Of a stretch of DNA of 64,000 nt, positions 42,552 through 51,589 are shown in pieces. The position numbers and the translations under genes are program-made. How positions within the stretch are numbered: the first letter of the stretch is position 1; every line of letters begins with the position of its first letter. The notes under the pieces are model-generated. The model saw only the letters and a list, made by a program, of their open reading frames with translations, was not told the origin of the DNA and did not search any database. This DNA is from Defluviimonas sp. SAOS-178_SWC (GTDB taxonomy: Bacteria; Pseudomonadota; Alphaproteobacteria; Rhodobacterales; Rhodobacteraceae), in assembly GCF_039830135.1 (NCBI RefSeq), contig NZ_CP156081.1, positions 1,722,001 through 1,786,000 on the forward strand. Reading direction: 5' to 3'.

Positions 42552-43529
42552 ATGAGTGGACTTCTTGCCCTTCTCGACGACGTGGCGGCGATTGCCAAGG
42601 TTGCGGCGGCGAGCGTCGATGACGTGGCCGGCATGGCGGCAAAGGCCGGCACCAAGGCGGCAGGTGTCGTCATCGATGATGCCGCCGTAACGCCGAAATA
42701 TGTCCACGGCTTCGAAGGGAAACGCGAGCTACCGATCATCTGGAAGATCACCAAGGGCTCCCTCTTCAACAAGCTGGTGGTCCTGCTGCCTGCGGCGATG
42801 CTGATGAACGCCTTCGCGCCGTGGCTGATTACGCCTTTGCTGATGCTCGGGGGGGCATATCTTTCATTCGAAGGGGCGGAGAAGATCTTTCACCGACTCT
42901 TTCCCCATGCCGATCACGAGGTCGAGGAGGATATGGATGTCGGCGATCCGGTTCATCTCGAAGAAGCGCGGGTAAGGGGCGCGATCAAGACCGATTTCAT
43001 CCTTTCGGCCGAAATCATGACCATCACGCTCGCCGCGATCCCCGAAGGCGCGTTCTGGATGGAGGCGGTGACGCTGGCGCTGGTCGCCGTGGCGATCACG
43101 GCGGCGGTCTATGGATCAGTCGCGCTCATCGTGAAGATGGACGATATCGGGCTCTTCATGGCGGCGACGGCGCGGACCGGGTTCGGCCGCAGCCTCGGCA
43201 CCGGGCTTGTGAAGGGGATGCCGAAGTTGATGGTGTTTCTCTCGACTGTCGGCACCGCCGCGATGCTCTGGGTCGGCGGCTCGATCATCATCCACGGGCT
43301 CGACGTGCTGGGCTGGCCGGTCCTCTACGACACGATCCATCGCTGGGCAGAGGCGGTCGCGCACGGCGTATCGGAAGGATTGGCGGGCCTTGCGGCCTGG
43401 GCGACATCCGCGCTCAGCTACGGCATCTTCGGGCTCGCCTTCGGCATGATCCTGATCCCGCTTGTGACGCGGGTGATCGGGCCGGTCTGGTCCGTCCTCA
43501 CAGGCGGCAGCAAGCCGGCGGCGCACTGA
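42552..43529 (+). CDS. DUF808 (YedI-like) inner-membrane protein
   Basis: The protein has 325 residues from ATG 42552. It opens with SGLLALLDDVAAIAKVAAAS, the DUF808 signature, followed by DDVAGMAAKAGTKAAGVVID and VHGFEGKRELPIIWKITKGS. Several membrane segments follow (about 78-105, 150-200, 225-250, 280-310). The family is widespread and its function is unknown. It is divergent from gap copy 2 across 242 bp that include the ATGTTAGCG repeats. A 7-bp hairpin after the stop may terminate it. Confidence 0.88.
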   Translation: MSGLLALLDDVAAIAKVAAASVDDVAGMAAKAGTKAAGVVIDDAAVTPKYVHGFEGKRELPIIWKITKGSLFNKLVVLLPAAMLMNAFAPWLITPLLMLGGAYLSFEGAEKIFHRLFPHADHEVEEDMDVGDPVHLEEARVRGAIKTDFILSAEIMTITLAAIPEGAFWMEAVTLALVAVAITAAVYGSVALIVKMDDIGLFMAATARTGFGRSLGTGLVKGMPKLMVFLSTVGTAAMLWVGGSIIIHGLDVLGWPVLYDTIHRWAEAVAHGVSEGLAGLAAWATSALSYGIFGLAFGMILIPLVTRVIGPVWSVLTGGSKPAAH

Positions 43530-43537
43530 CGACTGTC

Positions 43538-43556
43538 ATTGGGCTCGGCGCCCAAT
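43538..43556 (+). terminator. Weak hairpin after the DUF808 gene
   Basis: ATTGGGC / GCCCAAT forms a 7-bp stem with a 5-nt loop, 8 bp after the stop. No T-tract follows. Confidence 0.4.
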
Positions 43557-43725
43557 CCCGATCGTCCCGGCCTGATTCACCAACGTCCTCGAAGTCGGCT
43601 TCCCTGCGCTCGCGCCGAAGGCGGTCGCCGGACTGGACAGCCATGTCCTGCCCGGCGCGATGAAGAACCTTCGCGGCGCCCTCAGCACGGAGGCCGGAAG
43701 CCCGCCCGGCGTGCCGTGCCCCCGG

Positions 43726-45744
43726 TCAGAGACGTGCCTTGACCGCGGCCACGACGGCCTCGGCGGTGATGCCGAATTCGGGATAGAGGCGTTCCGCCGG
43801 GGCCGAGGCGCCGAAGCTGCCCATGCCGACGAACGCCGCCTTCGCCTCGCGTCCGCGCTCCCCGAGAAGCCAGCGATCCCAGGGCTGGCGCACCGCCGCC
43901 TCGATGGCGACGCGCACGGGGCCGGCGGGAAGGATGCGCTTGCGATAGGCCTCGGCTTGGGAAGCGAAAAGCTCCATACAAGGAACGGAGACGACGCGGG
44001 TGCCGATGCCCTCGGCCTCCAGAAGGTCGCGCGCCTTCAGCGCGATCTCGACCTCGGAGCCGGTCGCCATCAGGATCGCCTGCCGCTTCGCGCCGGCCTC
44101 GCGCAGGATGTAGGCGCCCTGGGCGGTAAGGTTCTTCGCGGTATGCAGGGTCCGCACGGTCGGCAGGTTCTGCCGCGACAGTGCGAGGACGGACGGCGTC
44201 TTTTCCGATGTCAGCGCCAGTTCCCACGCTTCGGCCGTCTCGATCAGGTCGGCAGGGCGGAAAGTCCAGGTGTTGGGCGTGGCGCGGCAGATGGCGAGGT
44301 GTTCGACCGGCTGGTGGGTCGGGCCATCCTCACCCAGACCGATGGAGTCGTGCGTCATCACATAGACCGTGGGCACGCCCATCAGCGCGGACAACCGCAT
44401 CGCGCCGCGGGCATAGTCGGTGAAGCACAGGAACGTGCCGCCATAGGGACGAACGCCGCCATGCAGCACCATGCCGTTCATCGCCGCCGCCATGCCATGC
44501 TCGCGGATACCGTAATGGACGTAGCGGCCATTGCGGTTTTCCGGGTTGAAGATGCCGAGATCGCCGGTCTTGGTGTTGTTCGATCCCGTCAGGTCGGCCG
44601 AGCCGCCGATGGTTTCCGGCATCACCGGGTTGATGACTTCCAGCACGTGCTCCGAAGCCTTCCGGGTCGCCACCTTGGGCTGGAGTTCGGAATTCTGCTT
44701 TTTCAGCGCGCGGATGGTCGAGGCGAGCTTTTTCGGCGCACCGCCGGACATCTGCCTTTCGAACTCGGCGCGTTTCTGCGCCGAAAGCGCGGCCAGCCGT
44801 GCGTCCCACTCGGCGCGGGCCGTTGCACCCCGCGCGCTGATCTTTTCCCAGGCGGATTTCACGTCTTTCGGGATGTCGAAGGGCCCGTGGTTCCAGCCGT
44901 AGATCTCTTTGGTGGCCTTGATCTCGTCTGGGCCGAGCGGCGAGCCGTGGGCGCCGGCGCTGTCCTGCTTCTTCGGGCTGCCGAAGCCGATATGGGTCTT
45001 GCAGTCGACAAGGACCGGCCGGTCGGAGGCCTTGGCCTCGGTCAGGGCGCGGTCGATATCGGCCGGGTCATGGCCGTCGCAGTGCAACACGGTCCAGCCG
45101 GCCGCCGCGAAGCGGGCGCGCTGGTCGGTCACGTCGGAAAGGCTGATCTTGCCGTCGATGGAGATGTTGTTGTTGTCCCAGAGCACGATGAGCTTCGAAA
45201 GCTTCTGCATTCCGGCAAGCCCGATCGCCTCGTGGCTGATCCCCTCCATCAGGCAGCCGTCGCCGGCAATGACCCAGGTGTAGTGATCGACGACCTTCTT
45301 GCCGAACCGGGCGCGCATGCTCTCTTCGGCCATCGCGAAGCCGACGGCGTTGGAAATGCCCTGGCCGAGCGGGCCGGTCGTGGTCTCGACACCCGCAACG
45401 TGACCGTATTCCGGGTGACCGGCGGTGATCGCGCCCCACTGACGGAAGTTCTTCACCTGATCGAGCGTCATGTCCTTGTACCCGGTCAGGTAAAGGAGCG
45501 CGTAGACCAGCATCGAGCCGTGACCGGCCGAGAGGATGAAGCGGTCGCGGTCGGCCCATTTCGGGGCGGCGGCGTCGAACTTCAGGTGCTTTTCAAAGAG
45601 GACCGTGGCCACATCGGCCATGCCCATGGGCATCCCCGGATGGCCGGAATTCGCCGCCTGGACGGCGTCCATTGCGAGCGCGCGGATGGCGCAGGCCTTC
45701 ATCCAGTGATCGGCATGCTTTTCGCGAAGGGTGGCGATGTCCAC
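43726..45744 (-). CDS. tkt: Transketolase
   Basis: The protein has 672 residues from GTG 45744 (AGAAGGATTG upstream). The TPP-binding motif is [18 protein letters not shown] ... [10 protein letters not shown], the catalytic region contains [19 protein letters not shown], and the N-terminus has [18 protein letters not shown]. It transfers two-carbon ketol units in the pentose phosphate or Calvin cycles. The order tkt, two gap genes (with the DUF808 gene opposite) puts it in a central-carbon cluster. Upstream is a divergent coiled-coil gene with a 233-bp gap. Confidence 0.96.
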   Translation of the reverse strand: MDIATLREKHADHWMKACAIRALAMDAVQAANSGHPGMPMGMADVATVLFEKHLKFDAAAPKWADRDRFILSAGHGSMLVYALLYLTGYKDMTLDQVKNFRQWGAITAGHPEYGHVAGVETTTGPLGQGISNAVGFAMAEESMRARFGKKVVDHYTWVIAGDGCLMEGISHEAIGLAGMQKLSKLIVLWDNNNISIDGKISLSDVTDQRARFAAAGWTVLHCDGHDPADIDRALTEAKASDRPVLVDCKTHIGFGSPKKQDSAGAHGSPLGPDEIKATKEIYGWNHGPFDIPKDVKSAWEKISARGATARAEWDARLAALSAQKRAEFERQMSGGAPKKLASTIRALKKQNSELQPKVATRKASEHVLEVINPVMPETIGGSADLTGSNNTKTGDLGIFNPENRNGRYVHYGIREHGMAAAMNGMVLHGGVRPYGGTFLCFTDYARGAMRLSALMGVPTVYVMTHDSIGLGEDGPTHQPVEHLAICRATPNTWTFRPADLIETAEAWELALTSEKTPSVLALSRQNLPTVRTLHTAKNLTAQGAYILREAGAKRQAILMATGSEVEIALKARDLLEAEGIGTRVVSVPCMELFASQAEAYRKRILPAGPVRVAIEAAVRQPWDRWLLGERGREAKAAFVGMGSFGASAPAERLYPEFGITAEAVVAAVKARL

Positions 45745-45977
45745 GGGGGCAATCCTTCTGTTTGGGGAAGCGAAGTCGCGGGCTTGATAGCAGGCTCGCG
45801 GGCGAGATCAAGCGCGCCCTCTAAGACCCTGATGCGAAAGGGGGAGAAATCGGCGCCGGCTTTGGTCTAAACTTGGCATCGGTGGGGGCCGGTCCGATTC
45901 GCCGACAAGGCATGCGCGTCCAAAGCCCCGGTAAGTCGAGAAACGTGACCGAGTGAAACGTCAGGGGGCCTGAGGAA

Positions 45978-46469
45978 ATGAGCGACATAACCGAGCTGGA
46001 ACGCCGGATTTCGGCGGCCTTGGGGCGGATTGGCGCGGGGTTGGACCTGCTTGACCAGGGCGCTGGAGCGGCGCCGGTCGCAAGCACCGACGATAACGAG
46101 CTGGCCAGCATGCGCGAGGCGCTCGACGCCGAACGGACGGCGAATGCGCAACTGACCGAGCGCGTGCGCGCGATCAGGGAAAAGCAGGAAACAATGGTCG
46201 AGGCGCTGGAAAAGAAGGTCGGCCGCCTGACCGAGCAACTCAACGCGACGGGGCTGGAACTTCAGCGGCAGAAGGAGCTGAACACCGAACTGACCGAGGC
46301 GAATCGCGCGCTGAGCGAAGCCGCACAGGAAGGGGTGGCGGAGCCGCACCTGATCAACCGCACCATGATGACCGAGCTTGAAGCGCTCCGTGCGGCCCGC
46401 GCGGCGCAGGTGGCGGAGATGGAGGAGATCCTGTCCGAACTCAAACCCCTGATCGGTGAGGTGGCCTGA
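45978..46469 (+). CDS. Coiled-coil protein preceding zapA
   Basis: This 163-residue protein consists mainly of heptad-type helix (about 38-125, with ASMREALDAERTANAQLTER and QLNATGLELQRQKELNTELT). It is acidic, with no signal peptide or membrane segment. The stop overlaps the zapA start by 1 nt (TGATG). It belongs to no family I can name. Tight coupling to zapA suggests a cell-division role, perhaps a ZapA partner like ZapB, though no similarity to ZapB is obvious beyond the coiled coil. Confidence 0.75.
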   Translation: MSDITELERRISAALGRIGAGLDLLDQGAGAAPVASTDDNELASMREALDAERTANAQLTERVRAIREKQETMVEALEKKVGRLTEQLNATGLELQRQKELNTELTEANRALSEAAQEGVAEPHLINRTMMTELEALRAARAAQVAEMEEILSELKPLIGEVA

Positions 46470-46849
46470 TGCCGGACGTCACGATTTCCATCGGCGGGCG
46501 CGATTTCGACGTGGCCTGTCAGGACGGCGAGGAGCATTTCCTGCGCGCCGCCGCCAAGATGCTCGACAACGAGGCGACGGTACTCGTTGGCCAGATCGGC
46601 CGGATGCCGGAGGCGCGGATGCTGTTGATGGCGGGGCTGATGCTGGCCGACAAGGCGGCGGGGCTCGAGGACCAGCTGCGGGCGGCCGAGGAACGCGCGG
46701 TCGTGGCCGAGCGGGTGGCCGCGAATGCGCGCGCCAATCCCGAGCGCATCGAGGTGCCGGTGATCCCCGATATCGTCACCGAGACCTTCGCCGAGATCGC
46801 GGCCCGGGCCGAGGCGCTTGCCGCCCGCGTCGACGAGCGGCTTCAGTAG
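46469..46849 (+). CDS. zapA: Cell division protein ZapA
   Basis: This 126-residue protein has the ZapA head (VTISIGGRDFDVACQDGEEH, FLRAAAKMLDNEATVLVGQI) and a following helix (RMLLMAGLMLADKAAGLEDQ) leading into a coiled-coil tail. ZapA tetramers bundle FtsZ filaments at midcell. It is translationally coupled to the coiled-coil gene upstream. An 11-bp terminator stem lies 41 bp downstream. Confidence 0.9.
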   Translation: MPDVTISIGGRDFDVACQDGEEHFLRAAAKMLDNEATVLVGQIGRMPEARMLLMAGLMLADKAAGLEDQLRAAEERAVVAERVAANARANPERIEVPVIPDIVTETFAEIAARAEALAARVDERLQ

Positions 46850-46890
46850 GATCGCGCCTTCGGGCGTGTCCATTCCGTTCCTTCAAACGC

Positions 46891-46917
46891 AATGGCCGCC
46901 CCGAGAGGGCGGCCATT
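46891..46917. terminator. Strong hairpin between zapA and grxD
   Basis: AATGGCCGCCC / GGGCGGCCATT is an 11-bp perfect stem with a CGAGA loop, followed by TCAATTT on the plus strand. It separates convergent genes and probably serves both. Confidence 0.8.
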
Positions 46918-46945
46918 TCAATTTGGAACGCGAAGGTTCTGAAAA

Positions 46946-47314
46946 TCAGGCGTTCGCGGCGCGGATCTGGTCGGCGGCGTCCTTGTTGTAGGCCACCTCC
47001 TTCGCGTCGAAGAGTTGGTCGAGCTCGCCCGACAGCGTCATCTCGGTGACGATGTCGCATCCGCCGACGAACTCGCCCTTCACGTAAAGCTGCGGAATGG
47101 TCGGCCAGTCGGAGAAGTCCTTGATCCCCTGGCGAATCTCGGCATCTTCGAGCACGTTCACGTCGGCATAGTCGATGCCCATGAAGTTCAGGACCCCGGC
47201 GACCCGGGAGGAGAAGCCGCATTGCGGCATGGCCTTGGTGCCCTTCATGAAGAGCACGACGTCGTTCTTTTCGACGGTGTCGCGGATCCGGTCGAGCGCG
47301 GTCGTTGTGGTCAT
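46946..47314 (-). CDS. grxD: Monothiol glutaredoxin (CGFS type)
   Basis: The protein has 122 residues from ATG 47314. GGAG lies 8 nt before it, which favours it over a GTG 9 bp upstream. The active site is CGFS (PQCGFSSRV). [10 protein letters not shown] and [20 protein letters not shown] are the glutathione and iron-sulfur contacts. CGFS glutaredoxins carry 2Fe-2S clusters for delivery to target proteins, commonly as hetero-complexes with BolA. The bolA gene ends 5 nt before this start, so the partners are co-translated. Confidence 0.95.
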   Translation of the reverse strand: MTTTTALDRIRDTVEKNDVVLFMKGTKAMPQCGFSSRVAGVLNFMGIDYADVNVLEDAEIRQGIKDFSDWPTIPQLYVKGEFVGGCDIVTEMTLSGELDQLFDAKEVAYNKDAADQIRAANA

Positions 47315-47319
47315 ATCAG

Positions 47320-47562
47320 TCACTCCGGTGCCTTGGTAGTCAGCGCGAGCGCATGGAGTTCCCCATGCGCGCCGTCCATCTTGCCTTTGAGCGCGGCATA
47401 AACCGCGCGCTGCTGCTGGACGCGATTCATGCCGCGGAAGCTTTCGTCGATCACCTCTGCGGCGTAGTGGTTCCCGTCACCGGCGAGGTCGGTAATGGTG
47501 ATCTTCGCCTCCGGGAACGTCGCGCGGATGAGGGTTTCGATGTCTTGCGCTTCCATCGCCAT
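47320..47562 (-). CDS. bolA: BolA family protein
   Basis: This 80-residue protein has the BolA fold pattern: [40 protein letters not shown], then [20 protein letters not shown], ending [11 protein letters not shown]. The conserved His near the C-terminus (HGELHALAL) can complete the cluster when paired with CGFS Grx. It resembles the YrbA/IbaG branch. Adjacent to grxD, matching a well-known pair. The RBS AAGGACGCC suggests the first ATG; a second Met at codon 3 is possible. Confidence 0.93.
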   Translation of the reverse strand: MAMEAQDIETLIRATFPEAKITITDLAGDGNHYAAEVIDESFRGMNRVQQQRAVYAALKGKMDGAHGELHALALTTKAPE

Positions 47563-47689
47563 GAGGCGTCCTTCCGTTTTGGTCTTGCCTCATATGTAAG
47601 CCGGGCGTCGATGCGCCGCAAGGTACCGCGCGTGGCCGGGGCGGCGCCTGCGGCGGGGGTGTTTCGGCACTGAGGAAGCCCCGATGCGT

Positions 47690-49849
47690 TCAGGTGACCG
47701 CGGCGGCGAAGGCTTCACGGTAGAGGGTGGAGAGCGCGGCGAGGGGGGCGGAGGCCGCGCCGAGCGTCACCGTCGTGCCGCCGAAGTGGCCGACCAGCGC
47801 CAAAGGCACCGACGCCGAATTGGCCGCCGCCGTCAGCGTGGCGATGTCGGATTGCCGCACCGCGACGAGATAGCGGGCCTGGTCTTCTCCGAAAAGGAAG
47901 GCGGTCGTGTCGGGGTCGATCTTCACCCCGATGCCCGCCGACTCGGCCATTTCGAAGGCGGCGAGCGCGAGGCCGCCATCGGAGAGGTCGGTCGCGGCAC
48001 GGACCGACTTGCGGTTGGCGCGAAGGAACTCGCCGTTCCGCCGCTCGGCGGCAAGGTCGACATGCGGCGCATCGCCATCTTCCCGTCCGAAGGCCTCGGC
48101 GAGAAGGGCCGACTGGCCGAGATGGCCTTTCGTCTCGCCGATGACGATCGCGACGTCGCCGTCTGACGGCAGGCCGGCGATGAGGTCGTCGAGCGAGTTC
48201 AGAAGCCCGACCGCGCCGATCGTCGGCGTCGGCAGGATGCCCTTGCCGTCGGTCTCGTTGTAAAGCGAGACGTTGCCAGAGACGATCGGCAGGTCGAGAG
48301 CGGAGCAGGCCTCGCCGATGCCTTTGATCGCGCCGACGAACTGCCCCATGATCTCTGGCTTCTCGGGATTGCCGAAATTGAGGTTGTCGGTCGCGGCGAG
48401 GGGCAGGGCGCCCACGGCGGTCAGGTTGCGATAGGCTTCGGCGACCGCCTGCTTGCCGCCCTCGACCGGGTTCGCCTTCACATAGCGCGGCGTGACGTCC
48501 GAGGTGAAGGCAAGGGCCTTGCCGGTGTCGTGGACCCGCACCACGCCCGCGCCCATGCCGGGCGTGCGGATCGTGTCGGCCATCACTTGCGTGTCATATT
48601 GCTCCCACACCCAGGACTTGTGGGCGTAGTTCGGCGAGCCGATAAGCGCCTTCAGCCCCTCGATCGGATCGATCTCCGGCAGGTCCCCGAGCGGCGCCGC
48701 GGCGGGCGTGGGCAACCAGGGCCGGTCGTATTCGGGGGCCGAGGACGACAGCTTCGACAACGGCAGGTCGGCCTTCACCTCGTTGCCGTGCAAGATCAGG
48801 AAGCGGTCCTCGGCAATCGTCTCGCCGACGATGGCGAAATCGAGGTCCCATTTCTCGAAGATCGCACGCGCGACGGCTTCCTTCTCGGGCTTCAAGACCA
48901 TGAGCATCCGCTCCTGGCTTTCCGACAGCATCATCTCGTACGCGGTCATATGCGCCTCGCGCTGCGGCACGTCGTCGAGTTGCAGCTTGATGCCAAGACC
49001 GCCCTTGTCGCCCATCTCGACGGCGGAGCAGGTGAGGCCCGCCGCCCCCATGTCCTGGATCGAGATGACGGAATCCGACGCCATGAGTTCGAGGCAGGCT
49101 TCCAAGAGGCGCTTTTCGGTGAAGGGGTCGCCGACTTGCACGGTCGGCCGCTTCTCCTCGATCGTGTCATCGAATTCGGCCGAGGCCATGGTCGCGCCGC
49201 CGACGCCGTCGCGCCCGGTCTTCGCGCCGAGATAGACGACGGGCATGCCGACGCCGGAGGCGGCCGAATAGAAGATCTTGTCGGCATCGGCGAGACCGGC
49301 CGCGAAGGCGTTCACGAGGCAGTTGCCGTTGTAGCTTTTGTGGAACCGCACCTCGCCGCCGACATTCGGCACGCCAAAGCAGTTGCCGTAGGAGCCGACG
49401 CCCTCCACCACACCCTTCACCAGATGCGCGGTCTTGGGATGATCGGGCACGCCGAAGCTGAGCGAATCCATCGCCGCGATGGGTCGCGCGCCCATCGTGA
49501 AGACGTCGCGCAGGATGCCGCCGACGCCGGTCGCGGCGCCCTGATGCGGTTCGATATAGGACGGGTGGTTGTGGCTCTCCATCTTGAAGATGACGGCCTG
49601 GTTGTCGCCGATATCGACGACGCCCGCATTCTCGCCCGGTCCGCAGATCACCTGGGGGCCCGTTGTCGGCAGCGTGCGGAGCCACTTCTTCGACGACTTG
49701 TAGGAACAATGTTCGTTCCACATCGCCGAGAAGATGCCAAGTTCGGTGAAGCTCGGTGCGCGCCCGATGATCTCAAGGATCCGCTGGTATTCGTCGGGCT
49801 TCAGCCCGTGCGCGGCGATCAGATCCTCGGTGATCTCAGGTTCCAGCAT
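47690..49849 (-). CDS. purL: Phosphoribosylformylglycinamidine synthase subunit II
   Basis: The protein has 719 residues from ATG 49849 (GGGGGATGGA upstream), the small PurL that works with PurS and PurQ. Motifs are [20 protein letters not shown], the [22 protein letters not shown]/Mg site, [20 protein letters not shown] and [19 protein letters not shown]. It converts FGAR to FGAM in purine synthesis. Neither purS nor purQ is in this window. The long frame upstream of the ATG is unsupported. Preceded by a long gene-free region. Confidence 0.95.
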   Translation of the reverse strand: MLEPEITEDLIAAHGLKPDEYQRILEIIGRAPSFTELGIFSAMWNEHCSYKSSKKWLRTLPTTGPQVICGPGENAGVVDIGDNQAVIFKMESHNHPSYIEPHQGAATGVGGILRDVFTMGARPIAAMDSLSFGVPDHPKTAHLVKGVVEGVGSYGNCFGVPNVGGEVRFHKSYNGNCLVNAFAAGLADADKIFYSAASGVGMPVVYLGAKTGRDGVGGATMASAEFDDTIEEKRPTVQVGDPFTEKRLLEACLELMASDSVISIQDMGAAGLTCSAVEMGDKGGLGIKLQLDDVPQREAHMTAYEMMLSESQERMLMVLKPEKEAVARAIFEKWDLDFAIVGETIAEDRFLILHGNEVKADLPLSKLSSSAPEYDRPWLPTPAAAPLGDLPEIDPIEGLKALIGSPNYAHKSWVWEQYDTQVMADTIRTPGMGAGVVRVHDTGKALAFTSDVTPRYVKANPVEGGKQAVAEAYRNLTAVGALPLAATDNLNFGNPEKPEIMGQFVGAIKGIGEACSALDLPIVSGNVSLYNETDGKGILPTPTIGAVGLLNSLDDLIAGLPSDGDVAIVIGETKGHLGQSALLAEAFGREDGDAPHVDLAAERRNGEFLRANRKSVRAATDLSDGGLALAAFEMAESAGIGVKIDPDTTAFLFGEDQARYLVAVRQSDIATLTAAANSASVPLALVGHFGGTTVTLGAASAPLAALSTLYREAFAAAVT

Positions 49850-50333
49850 TCCATCCCCCGGAGCTTCGCGGTTGCGGCGTCTTTTAGGGGCAAGGGGAGG
49901 CGGAGGAAAGGCCCAAAACCGGAGCCGAAAAAAATCTGTCGAGGGATGTGGAAGCCGGGTTGCGGGGGGGCGTCCTTGCGGCGCACTACTGGTCCACGAA
50001 CCGGCACCCGTCGTTCGGCTCAACAGGGCCGCCGCGCAGGCGGAGGCCGGAGCGTCCGAAACAGCGCCGATCGAACGGGATGCGCTGGCGGGCGAACTGG
50101 CGCGGGGCTGACCCGGCCCGGATCGTCCGTGATCCGGCATCTCGGATTTCGGAACCGAGGCCGAACGACAGCTTCTTCGCAGTCGCGTGGATGGATTTTC
50201 GGATGTCGGTTGCCGAGGGACGGGCACTTGCCGGAAGGCGGTCTTGCCGCTTCGGGGGGGGGGGTCAGTCCGGCGCGTCCTTACGCGGAGGGCCGAAGTC
50301 TCGCGATGTGGGGCAGGCAATTCGCAACCTGCG
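49850..50333. other. Gene-free region upstream of purL
   Basis: This 484-bp stretch holds the purL RBS but no convincing gene. A plus-strand frame near 49980-50111 ends in a protein-like run ([20 protein letters not shown]) but has no start, and may be a fragment. A run of 11 G occurs at 50254-50264, and TTCGCA-ACC-TGCGAA at 50321-50335. No promoter of good quality was found for purL. Confidence 0.5.
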
Positions 50334-50413
50334 AAAAAAAAGGCCGAGACAAGCTCGGCCCAAGTCCAACAGGGAGGTAGAAGGCGGTAAGAGTTGCCTC
50401 AACTATCGCCTTC
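50334..50413 (-). ncRNA. Candidate trans-acting small RNA (about 80 nt)
   Basis: On the minus strand, a TTGAAC (50448-50443) / 17 bp / TAAATC (50425-50420) promoter predicts a start near 50413. The RNA would begin with a 7-bp stem, GAAGGCG (50413-50407) / CGCCTTC (50386-50380), enclosing a second stem AGTTG-AGG-CAACT (50404-50392). An unpaired UACCUCCCUGUUGG follows, with CCUCCC complementary to Shine-Dalgarno sequences. A GGCCGAG / CTCGGCC terminator (50360-50342) and T8 (50341-50334) end it. It lies 98 nt downstream of the LysR stop. No family is recognised. Confidence 0.6.
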
Positions 50414-50419
50414 AAGTTC

Positions 50420-50448
50420 GATTTATGTGCGGTTTGCGAACGGTTCAA
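50420..50448 (-). promoter_or_regulatory. Candidate promoter of the small RNA
   Basis: Minus-strand TTGAAC and TAAATC with a 17-bp spacer place +1 exactly at the first base of the GAAGGCG stem. The -35 matches 4/6 and the -10 about 3/6 of the consensus. Confidence 0.45.
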
Positions 50449-50500
50449 GAAAAATCATGCCGCAGGCGCAACATGGCCGCTATGCGTTGCAGGCATGCCT

Positions 50501-50523
50501 CACCGCAACCTCAGGTTGCGGTG
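50501..50523. other. Perfect inverted repeat around the LysR stop codon
   Basis: CACCGCAACC-TCA-GGTTGCGGTG is a 10-bp perfect palindrome whose 3-nt loop is the LysR gene's stop (TGA on the minus strand). A 10-bp palindrome AGGCATGCCT lies next to it (50491-50500). It is not followed by T's. Confidence 0.6.
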
Positions 50524-51416
50524 TCATCCACGCGCCGTTTTCGATATGCGATGATCTCTTCCATCACGAAATCCCGGAACGCCGCAATGCGCTTCGAGTG
50601 GCGCAGTTCCTCGGGGTAGGCGAGGAACACCGGAACCTCGCTCGATTCCACTTCCGGCAAGACACGGACGAGGTTCGGGAAGTCTTCCGTCAGGTAATCC
50701 GGCAGAACACCGATGCCGAGATTGAAGAGCACCGCCTGCAAGACGCCGTAATAGTTGTTCACGGTCAGCGTGGAGCGAATGTCCTGCGCCAGCAGGCTCT
50801 GCACGAGCGTCGCGCCCGCGGCGACCTGCGCCGTCGAGGGGTTCTGGCTGATCAGCCGGTGTTCCGGGATGTCCTCCAGCCCGCTCGGCGATCCCCAGGT
50901 TGCGAGGTAGTCGGCCGTCGCATAAAGCCGCATCCGGACGCTCATCAGCCGGCGGCGGATCAGGTCCGCCTGACTGGGCTCCTTCATCCGGATCGCGACG
51001 TCCGCCTCGCGCATCGGGAGGTCGAGCACGCGCTCCTCCAGCATCAGGTCGATCTTCAGGTCAGGGTATTTCTCGTACAGCTTGCCGAGGCGCGGGGCGA
51101 GCCAGAGCGTCCCGAACCCGGTCGTTGTCGTGACCCTGAGTTCGCCGAAGACCTCGTCCTCGCTGTCGCGGATCCGTGCCGAGGCCGTCTCGAGCCGCCG
51201 GTTCATCGACGAGGTGGCGTCGAAGAGAAGTTCCCCCTGTTCGGTGAGAATCAGTCCCCGCGCGTGGCGGTGGAACAGCGTGGTGTTGAGGCTCTCCTCA
51301 AGCGCGCGGATCTGCCGGCTCACGGCGGATTGCGACAGGTGCAACGCTTCGCCCGCATGGGTGAGAGAGCCCGCATCCGCGACCGCGTGAAATATTCTGA
51401 GCTTGTCCCAATCCAT
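50511..51416 (-). CDS. LysR-family regulator, divergent from the indolepyruvate oxidoreductase gene
   Basis: This 301-residue protein has the LysR HTH at 1-60 (LRIFHAVADAGSLTHAGEAL, LSQSAVSRQIRALEESL) and an effector domain at about 90-295. The N-terminal half is close to GcvA/IciA-like members. The divergent arrangement with the fused indolepyruvate ferredoxin oxidoreductase gene, plus a palindromic T-N11-A site at that promoter, suggests that it regulates that enzyme in response to an aromatic amino-acid metabolite. The stop is embedded in a perfect hairpin, and a candidate small RNA follows. Confidence 0.9.
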   Translation of the reverse strand: MDWDKLRIFHAVADAGSLTHAGEALHLSQSAVSRQIRALEESLNTTLFHRHARGLILTEQGELLFDATSSMNRRLETASARIRDSEDEVFGELRVTTTTGFGTLWLAPRLGKLYEKYPDLKIDLMLEERVLDLPMREADVAIRMKEPSQADLIRRRLMSVRMRLYATADYLATWGSPSGLEDIPEHRLISQNPSTAQVAAGATLVQSLLAQDIRSTLTVNNYYGVLQAVLFNLGIGVLPDYLTEDFPNLVRVLPEVESSEVPVFLAYPEELRHSKRIAAFRDFVMEEIIAYRKRRVDDTAT

Positions 51417-51532
51417 TCCGTTTCTTTCTGTCGTTTTTCGACCGATGCCTTATCGCTCAATTACATACGTCGGGGAAGTGAAACAAAAACCAGAGTGTGC
51501 GATTTGCCGGCTCCGTGCCCGGAAAAGAGGCT

Positions 51533-51560
51533 TTGTAGGTCAGCGATTTTGACCTATAAT
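51533..51560 (+). promoter_or_regulatory. Promoter and palindromic operator of the indolepyruvate oxidoreductase gene
   Basis: TATAAT (51555-51560) is a perfect -10 with a weak TTGTAG -35 (51533-51538). A perfect inverted repeat TAGGTCA-GCGATTT-TGACCTA (51536-51556) overlaps both and contains a T-N11-A LysR-type core. Binding there should block or reposition RNA polymerase. The ATG is 30 bp downstream of the -10 box. Confidence 0.65.
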
Positions 51561-51589
51561 GTCCGTGCTCGGACACCGGGGAGGGCCAG

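Noticed and set aside
49948..50619. 223-codon plus-strand frame over the purL upstream region and LysR 3' end
   Set aside because: Arg/Gly-rich with no motif, and it crosses the sRNA terminator and LysR coding sequence.
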